The notes beneath the pieces are model-generated. The model did no database searches, was not told where the DNA came from, and was given only the letters and a program-made list of their open reading frames with translations. The position numbers and the translations under genes were made by a program. From NCBI GenBank assembly GCA_001632435.1, contig KV423946.1:190196-220231 (forward strand): a stretch of DNA of 30,036 nt. The letters run 5' to 3'. The DNA comes from Calocera cornea HHB12733. Its lineage: Eukaryota > Basidiomycota > Dacrymycetes > Dacrymycetales > Dacrymycetaceae. Shown here piece by piece: positions 1-10,830 of the stretch; the first letter of the stretch is position 1; each line of letters starts with the position of its first letter.

Positions 1-1
1 C

Positions 2-1265
2 CCCCTCCTCCCCCTCACAGCCGCCTACATCCCCGCAGTCCCCACAAACGACACCAAGCTGCCCGTGTTCAACACATCCTCCCTCTCCAACATCCAGGTC
101 CGCTGGCAGCAGCAGGGCAACCAGCCCATGGGCGTATACTCCACCGCCGTCAGCTATCAGCTCGCGGGCGAGGGCAGCAATGGCGTCACTCAGGTACGTT
201 CTCATATCCATCGCCACTCTCGCCCCGCGCGGAACAGTCCTCATACGTCGGGACAGGGCGCCATCGTCCATTTCACAGAAGCCACCGCCGCGGACAACCT
301 GACCACCACCACCCCCTGGATCGCCTTCATCTCCTGCGACGCAAACGCAACCGACGCCTCCATGGAGGACGACATCTTCACCCTCGCCCAGGAGCGCGGC
401 GCCGTCTCCGCCCTGCTCTACTCGCAGTACTCCCAAGCCTGCCTGATCAACGCCGAGTACCTCTCGCCCGACTTCGACAAGCTCGTCGACGTCTTCGCCA
501 CCACCACACAGAAGACCGCGAGCCTGCTCGAGAGCCAGTTCGAGCAGGTCAACGCCAGCTACTACTACTACGACGCGGCCGTCCTCAACGCCAGCGCGCT
601 GCTCGTCAACGAGAGCCTCGCGGGCCTGACGAGCGGCGAGCCGGCCTACCTCGTCGCCGAGCTCCACGCGAGCAACGCCACCGGCAACGCGACCACCCCC
701 AGCACGGGCACGACGAGCAGCGGCAGCAGCGGCGGCTCCTCGCCCCCCAACACAGGCCTCGCAATGATCATCCTCTACGCCATCACCGGCTGCGTCTCAG
801 TCCTCTTCGTCATAGTCATCCTCTCCGGCGCCGTCCGCGCTATCAGGCACCCGGAGCGGTACGGCCCGCGCGCCGACCCGGGCTACCTCGGAGGCCCGCC
901 CCCGCAGACACGCACTGCGGGCCTGGCGAGGGCCATCCTGGACACCTTCCCGGTGATCACGTTTGCTACTGCCCCCCCGCAGCAGCAGCAGCAGCAGCAG
1001 CAGGGGCAGCAACAGAAAGACGTGCGGATGCAGGACCTCGAACTGGCGCCTGGGTTGCACGAGCACGAGCAGGAGGAGGAGGAGGGGAAGCCCAGCGGGG
1101 CCAGCACGCCCGGCCAGGGAGCAGGCCGATACCGCTCGAGCGGGTACCACCCCGCGCGGCAGGACAGCTTGAGCCTGTCGTTCTCCCCGCCCGACCCGGC
1201 CCTGCTCGCCGACGCGGACCTCGCCCCCGCGCTCGCGCTCGCGCTCTCCCGCTCCGTGCCCGCCC

Positions 1266-1297
<32 letters not shown>

Positions 1298-1903
1298 CAG
1301 CTGCCCTCGCCCACCGTCTCCGGATCCCGCAGCACGCCCCCGCCCGGGCCCGCGTCCGGCCTCCCCACAGGCGTCCCTCCCCCCCCGTCCTCCGACCCCA
1401 CGCTCGGGCACGAGACGTGCCCGATCTGCCTGACGCCCTTCGAGGAAGGGGACGAGGTGCGCGTGCTCCCCTGCGGGGGCCAGCACAGGTTCCACAAGGA
1501 CTGCGTGGACCCGTGGCTCCTGCAGCTGGCGACGAGCTGCCCGCTCTGCAGGGAGGACTTCGCCCCGCAACATCAGCACCGGGAGGGCGGGGAGGAGGGG
1601 GAAGACGAGGAAGAGCCAGGCAGGGACGGCGACTACCTCGAGCTGCCCGTGCCCGTCACACCGCCCCCGCAGAGGAGGCCGCCCCTCGTCGGCGGTGTCG
1701 CGGGCAGCGCGGGCAGGCTCAGCCGGGTCCTGTTCGGCGTTGGCGTTGGGGGGAGGAGGCCGAGCAGTGCTGTTGATGACCGGGACCGGGAGCGGGAGCG
1801 GGAGCGCGAGAGGGAGAGGGAGAGGGAGAGGAGGAGGGAGCTGGAGCTGGATATGCAGGCGGGGGAGTACGAGCAGGCGCTGGGCCCGCACCCGCTTGCC
1901 TGA
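2..1903 (+). CDS. PA-TM-RING (RING-H2) E3 ubiquitin ligase, 5' truncated by window edge
   Basis: Membrane-bound RING ubiquitin ligase of the protease-associated-domain type, expected in the endomembrane system. The open frame runs in from the left edge: codons from base 2 read [14 protein letters not shown], like the end of a signal peptide, so only the first few residues are missing. The GTG at 65 is internal. An intron at 194-256 (63 nt, GTACGT...CAG) is in frame and stop-free; removing it restores the PA domain (...[13 protein letters not shown]). In order: PA domain (about 95-660), Ser/Gly linker, one TM helix (about 755-835) followed by the basic RHPERYGPR motif, a low-complexity cytosolic region (eight-CAG Gln tract, Gly-Ser repeats), then a C3H2C3 RING at 1418-1548 (CPIC...HRFHKDC...CPLC). 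The tail is a charged Arg-Glu repeat. About 612 residues are visible. The family is clear; the substrate is unknown. Confidence 0.9.
980..1003 (+). repeat. (CAG)8 microsatellite coding poly-Gln
   Basis: Eight uninterrupted CAG codons followed by GGG CAG CAA CAG, inside the RING-protein gene. It is followed by a TCGGGC-type Gly-Ser repeat near 1269-1298 and an Arg-Glu repeat near 1785-1842. All are in frame and lie in the cytosolic linker or tail. Confidence 0.95.
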
Positions 1904-2477
1904 GCGTCTTCTGCTCTTCTGCTTTTGCCCTCTCTGCTCTCTGAGCATTCGGTTGTTCCCGCGCCCCCTGTATTCTGGTCTCTGTTGGACACTCTGATAC
2001 CTGATTTCTTTTTCACTGATTTCTGATGGTCCTCCTTCGTCGCCTTCTGATCCACGCACGCATCACGTACAGCCCCAGTCCAGTCCAGTCCAGTCCAGTC
2101 CAGTCATCATTGTCATCGTTATCATTCATCATTATCACTAACAACAGATCCGATCCGGTTTCCCTCCCCTCTATGAGATCCTCCAACTCCAATCCAATCC
2201 AATCCATGACAAAAACACTGCTACTGCTACTGCTGCTAGGGTTACAACGCTGGGGTATGTTGTGAGAAATGCGGGAAAAGTGGGAAAGTGGCAAGTGGTC
2301 GAAAAGTGGTACATAATACAATCATGCAGAGTTGCTCCGATTTTTGGCTCCGTCCCTTGTCTATGCATGAGCGGTCGGTATCCAACGTGGGTGGTGGGGG
2401 AAGAACAAGGCTTTTCGGTTCGGTACGGGTGTCGTGGTGGGTCTTATGGGTGCGGCAAGGGGTCGTTCATGGGATCG
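1904..2477. other. Convergent 3' intergenic region with microsatellites
   Basis: The stretch between the 3' ends of the RING gene (+) and the MFS gene (-). No protein family is recognisable in any frame. It holds simple repeats: CAGTC x6 at 2076-2105, ATC/ATT-rich sequence to about 2145, CCAAT-type repeats around 2190-2207 and CTGCTA repeats around 2215-2238. It probably contains both polyadenylation regions. Confidence 0.7.
2076..2105. repeat. (CAGTC)6 pentanucleotide tandem repeat
   Basis: Six perfect CAGTC units read directly from the sequence. They sit in the convergent intergenic region and are likely length-polymorphic. Confidence 0.95.
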
Positions 2478-4727
2478 TCATGGCTTTGGCTCGGAAGTCG
2501 GTGCGGGAGGGGTCTTCTCCTCGTGGTGCGGAAGGGTGACGAGCAGCTGGGGCTGTTCCTGCGCATGCGTGCCAGCGGCCGGCGCCTCCCCCTCGGCCGG
2601 GTGATCGCCCTTCTCCTCGTCCTTCTTATGCGCGTGCTTAGCGGCCCACTCCTTGCCCTTGGCCTTGAGCTGGTCCTCGTCCCCGCGCTTGAGCGAGTGC
2701 GCGTCGATCATGAGCGCCGAGACGAAGAAGGCGACGATGGCGCAGGGGAAGCAGAAGCGGAACACGTTCTGCACGCCGTCGGAGAAGCTGTTCTGCACGG
2801 CCAGGATCTGCGGGGCCGTCAGGTTGAGTGAGGTGTACGTTGTGGGGGAGGAGGTGATCGCGTCGACCAGGTCTTGCGCGAAGCCGGCTTGAAGAAGCTC
2901 GCTCCTGAAGGACGGTCAGCACGAGGTCTCTCAGATGGGGAAGGTACGTACTTGACAGAGTTATTCAAGATAGCCTGACATACCGCAAGCGCAACTGTAC
3001 CGCCCAGCATACGGAGGAAGTTACGCGTCCCCGTGACGACCGCCATCTGGTGCCTCGGCACCGCCGCCTGGGCAGCGATGAGCGTGGTCTGGAATGTTTG
3101 CCCAGCGCCAACGCCAGTGAGGATCAGATATCCGACCTGCTGCGCCGTGGTCGAATGCAGCGAGAGCGTAGACAGCAGCCCCAGACCGACGGACCAGATG
3201 GCGAATCCCAAATAGATGTTCGCGCGATATCTTCCTGTGAGGGAGACGATCAGGCCTGAAGAGAAGGAGAAGACGGTCTGGACAACGATGAGCGGGAGGA
3301 GCTGGGTGCCGGACTGGAGCGAGCTGAAGCCCTTGACGACCTGGAAGTACTGCGGGAGGTAGTACAGCTGGACGTAGAACGCGCAGCCCGAGAGGAACGT
3401 CGCGATCTGCACGCCGCACACGGTCTTGTTCTGAAAGATCTCCACTGCGCGGGGGTGGGGCGTCAGCACGTGATCTGTCTGCCTGTCTGGCTGGAGAGGG
3501 CTTACGCGGGATGTTCGGGATCTTGGCAAACTTCCACTCGACGACGAGGAACAGGCCGATGAAGAGCGCGCCTAGGATGAGCGGGGCGATGACTGCTGCG
3601 GAGGACCAGGCGAAGGAGGTGCCGCCCCACGAGAGCGGGAGGAGGATGCCCATCGTGCCCATGAGGGAGAGGACGGTGCCGAGATAGTCAACCTGCTTTA
3701 GCTTGGTCTTCATATTCCCTTTCACGCGGCGCAGCGGGAGGAGGAAGATGACGACGACGATTGCGAGGCCCGAGAGGGGCACGCCGAGCCAGAAGCACCA
3801 GCGCCACGTCGCCTTGGTTGTGAACACACCGCCGATGACGGGTCCGATCGAGTTGCCCATCGCCACAACGCCACCGATGATGCCCTGGTACTTGCCACGG
3901 TCCTTCATTGCCACCACGTCCGAGACGATGATCATGACGAGGGTGATGATCCCCCCGCCGCCGATGCCCGTCACGGCGCGGAAGGCGATGAGCTGGATCA
4001 TGCTCTGCGCGACTGCACAGAGAATGGAGCCGACGAGGAAGATGGCGAGCGTGAAGAGGAGGACGAACTTGCGGCCGAAGATGTCGCTCACGCGGCCGTA
4101 GATCGGCTGGAATACGGTCGACGTGACGAGGTATGAGGTGCCGACCCACTCGGCCTGCTGGCCCGAGTTGAAGTCGTTTGCAATCTGCGGGATCGCCGTC
4201 GACACGATCGTCTGGTCGAGCAGGGACACGAAGATGGCGATGGCGAGGCCGATGAAGACGACGATCAGCTGGCGGAAGGGCAGCAGGTTCGTCTGGTCCT
4301 GCAGGGGCGGTGGCGCGCCCTTCTTCCGTGCCTCTTTCCGCTCCGCCTTCTGCTCCGCCGTCAAGCCCGCTTCGGCCTCAGCGTCCTCTGGGCTGATCGC
4401 GGGGCTCTGCGCGCCGGAGGGCAGCGCGCTCTCCCCAGGGGTCTCAGGGTGCGGGTCGGAGGGCAGCGCGCTCGTCGCCCTGACCAGCCCATGCGTGGCC
4501 TCCGCCTCGCCGGTATAGTCTGCCTGTCTGCTCGTCTTCAGCCGCTCCTTCTCCTTCGCCTCCCTCTCCTCTGGTAAACTGTCCTCCGCGGGCCCTCGGC
4601 GGGGCAGGGCAGGGCCGACCATGCTGCTCGCCGTTGCCGGTGAGTCTACGAGCGTCTCCGAGCGTGAGAGGGGTGCGCGCGGGGGTGGGTCGCTTGCTGG
4701 CGTGGGGAGCAGGTCGAGGGGTGCCAT
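2478..4727 (-). CDS. MFS transporter, DHA2-like 14-TM drug:H+ antiporter
   Basis: Plasma- or vacuolar-membrane major facilitator transporter, likely exporting drugs or toxic metabolites in exchange for protons. Exons (-): 4727-3506, 3444-2952, 2904-2478; introns are 61 and 47 nt, both GT-AG. The sum is 2142 nt, 713 aa. Residues 1-150 are a hydrophilic Pro/Ser/Glu-rich cytosolic extension, and TM1 starts near residue 153. Family motifs visible: LDQTIVSTAIP (170-180, motif D1), GRVSDIFGRK (211-220, motif A, loop 2-3) and GNSIGPVIGG (motif C, antiporter signature). The second splice restores ILNNSVKSELLQAGF, typical of the last helices. The C-terminus is a long charged tail (KKDEEKGDHPAEGE). Length and motifs fit the 14-TM fungal class; specificity cannot be read. 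No biosynthetic cluster lies beside it. Confidence 0.92.
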
Positions 4728-4819
4728 GAGGTGGTGGGCCGATCCTCGCTAGCTAGCAGTGAAGAGCAGGAGGTAGGTGTATGCGCCGCGTGGGTGTCGC
4801 CGCTATGTGTATGCTCTGA

Positions 4820-4837
4820 GGGGGGGGGGGGGGGGGG
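4820..4837. repeat. Poly-G homopolymer, 18 G
   Basis: Eighteen consecutive G on the + strand, about 95 bp upstream of the MFS start codon, so poly-C in the MFS sense strand. It can form a G-quadruplex and is also a typical place for sequencing length errors. Confidence 0.95.
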
Positions 4838-6961
4838 CAAGGCGTGTGTGCCGCCCGTGCCGGTTCCCGCGTCGATCTTAAGTATGGTTCGCATGGCCGG
4901 CGCCGGCGCCGACGGCTGAGGCACACGACCGAATCGCAGGACCGGTTCAGTTTGGGGTGAATACGCAGGGCCGGCCACCCGCCGCGCGCCTGTCCACCTC
5001 CGTTCGGCCATTTCGGACTTTTAGCTCCCGCGGGAATGCACGCATCATGCCGCCCCGTGCCGGCCGCCCGCCGCGTCTGCTCCCGCCGCACGCCCCGGCC
5101 CGCGTCTGGGGAAGCAACCCCCAAGCCCCGACTTATTTTTAATCGCAGCCTCTGCCGAAGCAAACCGCATCCTTCCCTGATAACGGCCGGCGCGCCTGGC
5201 GATCCTTCGGCCGCTTCCAGCCCGACGCCCGAGAACCTCTTCTTCTTCAGCGCTCGTACCACAACCCCCGCCCGCTGACTAGTCACATGCCGCGAGACAC
5301 CCCCGCCCTCCCTCGCTGGCGCTGTGGAGGCACAGAGTCGGTCAGCCGCGCCGCCCTCAGCGGGCCATAACTTGCCGAGCCGCACCAGAGCGAGGCGGTC
5401 ACGACCACAACTCTTACACGACCTCGGCGTAGTAAAACCTGCAAGGCGCGGCGATCATGCGCCATTCGAAATCTGGCCAGGCTTCGGCAGAGCGCCAACC
5501 GACGGAAGAGCGGAAGAGCGCAAAATGCCGAGGGGCGCTACTTATAGATACGGAGCCGAGGGCACATGCGCTTCCGTCTGATCACCATGGTGACCTCATT
5601 TGGCCCACTCCGGATCCCTGAATCTCTCGCTGTGCTGTGTGACTCTGCTCTCATTGAACCGGACTGTGCTGTACTCTGCCCACCTGTACACAACCTTGCA
5701 CTGATCATCAGTGTCATTGTTGCCCCTGTGTTGAAGGCTTGAACACAAGCCTGAAGCATCGAGGCAATCATGTAGTGATATCCTCTTCTGCGGAGCTCCC
5801 AGTAGCATACAGGAACTATGTATACTATCTGGCTCAGTGGTTCATCCCAACCTGCCTGGCAAAAGAGAAACAGCTTACTATATGACATTCTATTGTCTGA
5901 CAACACTGTCTCGCATCATTGAGCACTCCGCTCAGCGCCCGTTCCCCTCCCGGCACCTCCCTTTTGACCCTAGATGAAGAAGTCGAGCTGACATGCCCTG
6001 CTTCCTCTCCTGATGCTGACCTGTTGAACCCAGGTCGTATATGTGTGGAAGTGCGAATGCCTTCCAATGTACGCGATGATCATACTAACAATTGGCTAGG
6101 GCACGGTGGACGCTACCCAAGATCCTGTATCTATGGGTGAGATACCCGGGCATCATTACTCAGCTGTAACTACGAGTTTGAGTCATGTACTTGCGGACCA
6201 TCTGGCGACCTCGTTTTGTAGATTCTCATGCATAGGTAGGTGCTGCAAGTGTTCCTGTCGCTCCCCTACTATTTCACAATCATGACTGTAGTGTCTGTCT
6301 TTGCACTTTCTGGTCAAGTAAGCGGAGGATCCTTGACATGTCGGCGCTTCTGATCAGGTCCTCACAGTTGTGGGTTTTCATGGGCCGAGTGAGGTGCGCG
6401 GTTGAGGATTTCCAAGTTGTCTCGGCTATGGACTGTTCTGTTCCACGTATTTCCTTCCAGTTCTGAGGCGCTCCGGCAGCTAACGACAACAGATGGCTCT
6501 TAATTTCGGCCGGTTCTACCGACGCACTATTATTGCTTCGTGTTATTGCACTGTTGAAAGGAAAGCCGAAACGTAAGCCCAGTCATCCTCACTCAAGTTC
6601 CGATCTGATGTGCATGTAATGAGCTTGGCCCTGAAATGTGCCTATGTCGGTAAGCACCTTGTGTTGTCTCTTCACCCGAGTTATAACCCGTCTGTATCAG
6701 GAGTTTACGTGGTAAGAGGCTCAATCGTCTCCCCCCAGCACATCGAGAGCTTGCGGCATTCGCAGAACAAGCACTCATGTACAGCAATGCCGTCGGCAAG
6801 TAGCGTGCACTACAAGGGGCCATGATCTTGCATCAGTGGAGATCGGCGATCGTGTACATCATTCCAAGATGGCGGAGGCAAAGCATGCGCTTCCCTGATG
6901 AGGTGCTCATTGTCATGGAATATGACATCAGGCCATCAGGCGAGTCTCGACTGAGCGATGG

Positions 6962-6970
6962 TATATAAAA
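6962..6970 (+). promoter_or_regulatory. TATA box upstream of the WBP4-like gene
   Basis: TATATAAAA, a near-perfect TATA element, 174-182 bp upstream of the ATG at 7144. If used, it implies a 5' UTR of about 140 nt. Confidence 0.55.
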
Positions 6971-7143
6971 GTAATACCGGGCAAGGTAGAAGACGAGAAA
7001 CCACAACGGTACTGTTTCATGCTGGCAGGCATGACGAACGGATTCGGCGGGCAGGTTGGTGGCTGTGCCGTTCGGCGCCGATGACTTGGGTGTGAGCTTC
7101 GGGCGCTCGTCTCACTGCACGCACCATCCGTTTGGTGGCCCAC

Positions 7144-8195
7144 ATGTCAGAGTTCTGGGTCTCTCATAAGCGCTATCGCTGCCAATATTGTGACATATGG
7201 ATAGCGGACGATGCGCCCTCGAGACAGCAGCACGAAAACGGTCTGCGGCACAAGGGAAATCGTGACCGGTTCATCAAGGGCCTGTACAAGCAAGGAGAGA
7301 AGCAGGTGAAGGAGAGGGAGGAGGAGCGGAGAGAGATCGCTGCTATAGAAAGAGTACGCTCATTTGTTACATCTGAATGGATCCGTTGCTGATGGGCTAG
7401 TAGGCAGCCAATGCCGCCTACGCAGCCGACGTCGGGGCTGGCCGTGGATCACAGAGCGCACTCCCTGCCCCTGTCGCGTCAACCTCAAAACCGAAGGCTG
7501 CAGCACCCCCCGCATCTACCAATAAATGGGCCAATTACAGCACCGCCGCCTCGTTAGGATACACCGATCCGGATGTCGAGCGCGCCCTACTGGAAGCGCA
7601 GATGCGGCAAAACGAGGGCGTAGTAGGCGAGTGGCAAGTCGTCACTCCCGACCTTGCGACCCTGGCTGCAAACGCTAAAGCCGCTCAACTTGCACCTGGT
7701 GAACAAGAGGCGGTTGTTCAAGAAAAGCGAGCGCGATCCCAGGAGGATGATGAGGATGGGAGAGGGTACAAGGTCCGGAAGAAGACGGCTGCCGTTGGTC
7801 TCGGCGAACTGTGGGATCCGGGAGTGATCAAGATCAAGGTCAAGCCCAAGGAGCAACCCGAGGAAGCGAAGGAGGAAGCGAAGACGGAGAAGACAGAGAT
7901 ACCGGTGAAAGAAGAAGACATCGGTGACGGGATGATGAAACCAAAGTGGGGCAAACAGTGGAGCACGGTTGACCAGGCGGCCGAGGAACAGCGCATAAAG
8001 GAGGAGATGGCGCGCCAAGAGGAGCGCTTCCTTGGCTCGAAGGAGGAAGAGAAACCAGAGGTCAAAGAAGAGGAGACCAAGGTGACTGAGCCACCGCCGC
8101 CTGAACCAGAGCCCGAGCCACCATCCACCGCTGGGCTGTTCAAGAAGCGGAAGGGCCCGCCTGCGGGAGTCAAGCACGGCAGACCTCGTCCATAG
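7144..8195 (+). CDS. WBP4/FBP21-like U1-type zinc-finger pre-mRNA splicing protein
   Basis: Nuclear spliceosome-associated protein. Exons 7144-7353 and 7404-8195 with a 50-nt intron (GTACGC...TAG); 333 aa. The ATG at 7144 was chosen because the family starts MSEFWVS at exactly this point; the upstream in-frame GTG at 7132 is not a eukaryotic start. A matrin/U1-type C2H2 finger is formed by C13, C16, H30 and H36, with the family hallmark ADDAPSRQQHENGLRHKGN, followed by a basic helix (about 40-70). The rest is disordered: Ala-rich, with KWANYSTAASLGYTDPDVE, then Glu/Lys-rich. It ends in FKKRKGPPAGVKHGRPRP, the conserved basic C-terminus. No WW domain was seen, unlike animal WBP4, as expected for fungal members. 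It converges with the SDR gene, with only 171 bp between stop codons. Confidence 0.9.
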
Positions 8196-8366
8196 CGAGT
8201 CTGTACAATGTATTTATAGTCGCAATCATTATCGCACATAGTCTCCCATGAGCCTCATGAGTCCTGCGATGTTCGAGTGTGGCTGCACCTGTGACCTGCG
8301 CATGTGGATAATACAGTTCATTCATTACTTTCATACAGGAGCTCCTGTCCTCCACATAGTTCCTAC

Positions 8367-9461
8367 TCAGACGGTGGCAGCCTGCCATGTTGTCAGACCC
8401 AAAGGATCGTGTATGCAGAGGAAAGGGCTTACTCCGCAGACTTTAATGTTCTGACCCGACACCCAGACGGCATCGGGGCCGGCAAGGAACAAGACAGTGC
8501 CGGCGATGTCTTCGGGCTCTCCAAGCCTGTTGAAGGGAGAGAATCCCTTGAACTTGTCGATCAGCTCCTGGCTCTTCCCGGCGAAGAACAGGCTAGTGGC
8601 CGTCGGCCCGGGAGAGACGGTGTTGACGGTGATACCCTTCGAGCCGAGATCTTTGGAGAGGACACGCGAGAACTGTTCGACAGCACCCTTCGTGGCCGCA
8701 TAGACGACGTAGTTGGGGGTGATGAGCGACTGCACGGTGAGGTGGGTCGAGAAGAAGATGATACGCCCGCCCGGGGGAATGTAGGGCACCGCAAATTTGG
8801 TTACGAAGAAGGGACCCTTCGCGTTAATGTTGAAGTGCGCATCGTAATACTCTTCGTCTACATCGGCCATCGGCTTGTTACCCATGATGCCAGCGTTGAG
8901 AACTGTTACTGGCGGTGAGCAATGTCCCTGTGGATTCCTGCGAGTGCCCTCACCCAGGATATCGATCTTCTTGTATGCGGCTACTGTCTCGGTGACCAGC
9001 TTGTTTGCTGCTGTTACGGAGCTGACATCGCTTTGGATAGCGATGGCGCTCCCTACGCCCCTGGACCTGATATACTCAACCGTCTCGTCCGCTGCTTCCT
9101 TGTTAGATGTGTAGTTGATGACGACGTCTGCACCGGCATCAGCGAGCTTGATGGCGATAGCGCGTCCGATGTTGCGGGAGGAGCCGGTGATCAGTGCCGA
9201 CTTGCCGGAGAGTGGAAGGTGGGTGGAGACGTTTGTGCCAGGGGTGACAGCGTATTGAGGCTGCTGCTCCGTGGACTCTTCCTTGTTTCCACCAGGATGC
9301 TGCATCTTCTTGAGCAGAGAGGCCATTCTGGATGTGGATATTCCGCGATAGTAGTTGGAGTAGCTGATTACTGAGCGTATGAGAGGGCCGCTCGAGCTCG
9401 AGGTATATATGACATTAGCAGCCCGAAGACGACAGAGAGCACGGTGACGGATAGCCTGCAT
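8367..9461 (-). CDS. Short-chain dehydrogenase/reductase with mitochondrial presequence
   Basis: NAD(P)-dependent classical SDR, 3-ketoacyl-reductase-like. Exons (-): 9461-8954, 8902-8433, 8381-8367; both introns are 51 nt, GT-AG, stop-free and in frame. 330 aa. Splicing gives DILVLNAGIMGN and a C-terminus WVSGQNIKVCGAATV. Residues 1-45 are Arg/Ser-rich with few acidic residues and end RGISTSRM, a plausible mitochondrial targeting peptide; an internal ATG (residue 46, 9326) could give a cytosolic form. The cofactor loop is TGSSRNIG (92-99), with Asn replacing the middle Gly of TGxxxGxG. NAG, the catalytic Ser region (FFSTHL) and YAATKG (Tyr and Lys) are present. The C-terminal NRLGEPEDIAGTVLFLAG is typical. 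The substrate is unknown. It is divergent from VMA16. Confidence 0.88.
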   Translation of the reverse strand: MQAIRHRALCRLRAANVIYTSSSSGPLIRSVISYSNYYRGISTSRMASLLKKMQHPGGNKEESTEQQPQYAVTPGTNVSTHLPLSGKSALITGSSRNIGRAIAIKLADAGADVVINYTSNKEAADETVEYIRSRGVGSAIAIQSDVSSVTAANKLVTETVAAYKKIDILGEGTRRNPQGHCSPPVTVLNAGIMGNKPMADVDEEYYDAHFNINAKGPFFVTKFAVPYIPPGGRIIFFSTHLTVQSLITPNYVVYAATKGAVEQFSRVLSKDLGSKGITVNTVSPGPTATSLFFAGKSQELIDKFKGFSPFNRLGEPEDIAGTVLFLAGPDAVWVSGQNIKVCGVSPFLCIHDPLGLTTWQAATV

Positions 9462-9934
9462 TGCGTCAGCTCAGGCTCGACCGCCAGGAGAGCTCCAGCG
9501 TTTAAAATTAGAGGCGACGCCGTGAGTATGACGCTGGAGTTGGGCATGATGCTGTCATGCTGGGCAGATATGGGCCTGCATTCACCCGGCCGAGGACCTG
9601 CTGGTTATCATCACGCGAGCGGTTCCGGTCTTTGCAAGAAGACGCGAGTTCGCCACGGTCCGTGCCGGTGGAATGAGGCATATGTCCCCGTCCAAATCGG
9701 CACTACAGCCAAGTGATTGATATAAGCGCGCATTATTTGGAGTATAGTGAGTACCAACCAATAGAAGATGTAAAGCTGAGCGTTTTCGATCACACATCAA
9801 CTTCAGCCCCAAACAACTGCGTCACCTTGCCGGAAGCATTCGGCTTGGAACCCTCACGGCGATCTCGTTCTGCGGTTCACACGCAGCCTGCAACCTCCTC
9901 AGCTCCTGGTCGCGCCCACCCACCGTCTACAAAA
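9462..9934. promoter_or_regulatory. Divergent promoter region between SDR and VMA16
   Basis: 473 bp between two start codons facing away from each other. A weak TATA-like GATATAAG lies at about 9719-9726 on the VMA16 side. No coding region is recognisable. Confidence 0.5.
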
Positions 9935-10830
9935 ATGGGCGTAGTGACCTATACGTCTGGCCTATCGGTCTTCATAATAGTGATTATTACACTATATCTG
10001 CTGTTCACAGGTGAAGAAATCGCTCGTACTGAGCCTGAATGATGCGCTGAACGCAATGGTTGCAGGGAGCGGAGAGTGGTTCAATGTCGGACGATACCTC
10101 GAAGAGAGCAGTCCGTACATGTGGTCCATGGTTGGTGTAGGACTGTGCATTGGCTTAAGTGTGCTGGGTGCAGGATGGTGCGTTTTTGTTGGACGTTCCG
10201 CTTGGATCGGAGCATTGACATTTGCTCAATAGGGGGATCTTCATCACTGGCTCCAGCATACTGGGAGGAGGCGTGAGGACACCGCGAATCAGGACCAAGA
10301 ACTTGATTAGGTGCGGGAAGACTCGTCCGAATCCTGGAATGTTGATACTTACTCATGTAACAGTATCATCTTCTGCGAGGTTGTGGCCATCTACGGCGTA
10401 GTACGTCCCTCTCTTCCCTCACATTACTCAACCCATCCGCTTACACACTTCGGCAGATCATGGCCATCGTCTTCTCCTCCAAGTTCGCCTACATACCCGA
10501 GACAGAGATCTACACGCCCTCGAACTACTACACGGGGTTCGCGCTCTTCTGGGGCGGGCTCACCGTCGGCCTGTGCAACCTGCTGTGCGGCATCTCCGTT
10601 GGCATCACCGGCTCGAACGCGGCACTGGCCGACGCGGCGGACCCGACGCTGTTCGTGAAGATCCTGATTGTGGAGGTGTTTGGAAGCATTATGGGCCTGT
10701 TTGGGCTCATTGTGGGGCTGTTGATGGTGCGTTTGCTCTATCTAAAATTCAGGGCTAGTGGCTAACTGCGGCACAGTCTGGTAAGGCCAATCCCTTCAGC
10801 GCTGTAGAGGCTGTTGCGGCCAGAATATGA
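9935..10830 (+). CDS. VMA16: V-type ATPase V0 proteolipid subunit c''
   Basis: Membrane subunit of the proton-translocating ring of the vacuolar H+-ATPase. Six exons: 9935-10010, 10066-10177, 10233-10310, 10364-10400, 10457-10726, 10777-10830; five GT-AG introns of 50-56 nt. 627 nt, 208 aa, matching the usual length of about 210. Splicing gives a clean family sequence: [55 protein letters not shown], then the second proteolipid half ([20 protein letters not shown] ... [19 protein letters not shown]). The essential proton-carrying Glu is E94 in [11 protein letters not shown]. The first hydrophobic segment (residues 10-25) is the extra N-terminal helix that separates c'' from c and c'. Five introns in 0.9 kb is dense even for this window. 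Confidence 0.96.

Larger units (their letters stand above)
4728..7143. other. 2.4 kb gene-poor region (MFS promoter to zinc-finger gene promoter)
   Basis: No recognisable coding region. Open frames here are short, lack splice-consistent extensions and resemble no family known to me. The left part (4728-5530) is very GC-rich with a long poly-G. The middle (about 5560-6950) is clearly less GC-rich than the flanking genes and could be a decayed element or a non-coding RNA locus, but no terminal repeats or transposase remnants were seen. It ends with a good TATA box near 6962. Confidence 0.55.

Noticed and set aside
797..2059. 420-codon open frame on the minus strand opposite the RING gene
   Set aside because: A shadow of GC-rich repeats; Arg/Leu-rich composition and no family, while the plus strand has PA, TM and RING domains.
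5538..5906. 122-codon minus-strand ORF in the gene-poor block
   Set aside because: Composition and lack of any motif give no support; it overlaps another equally unsupported frame.
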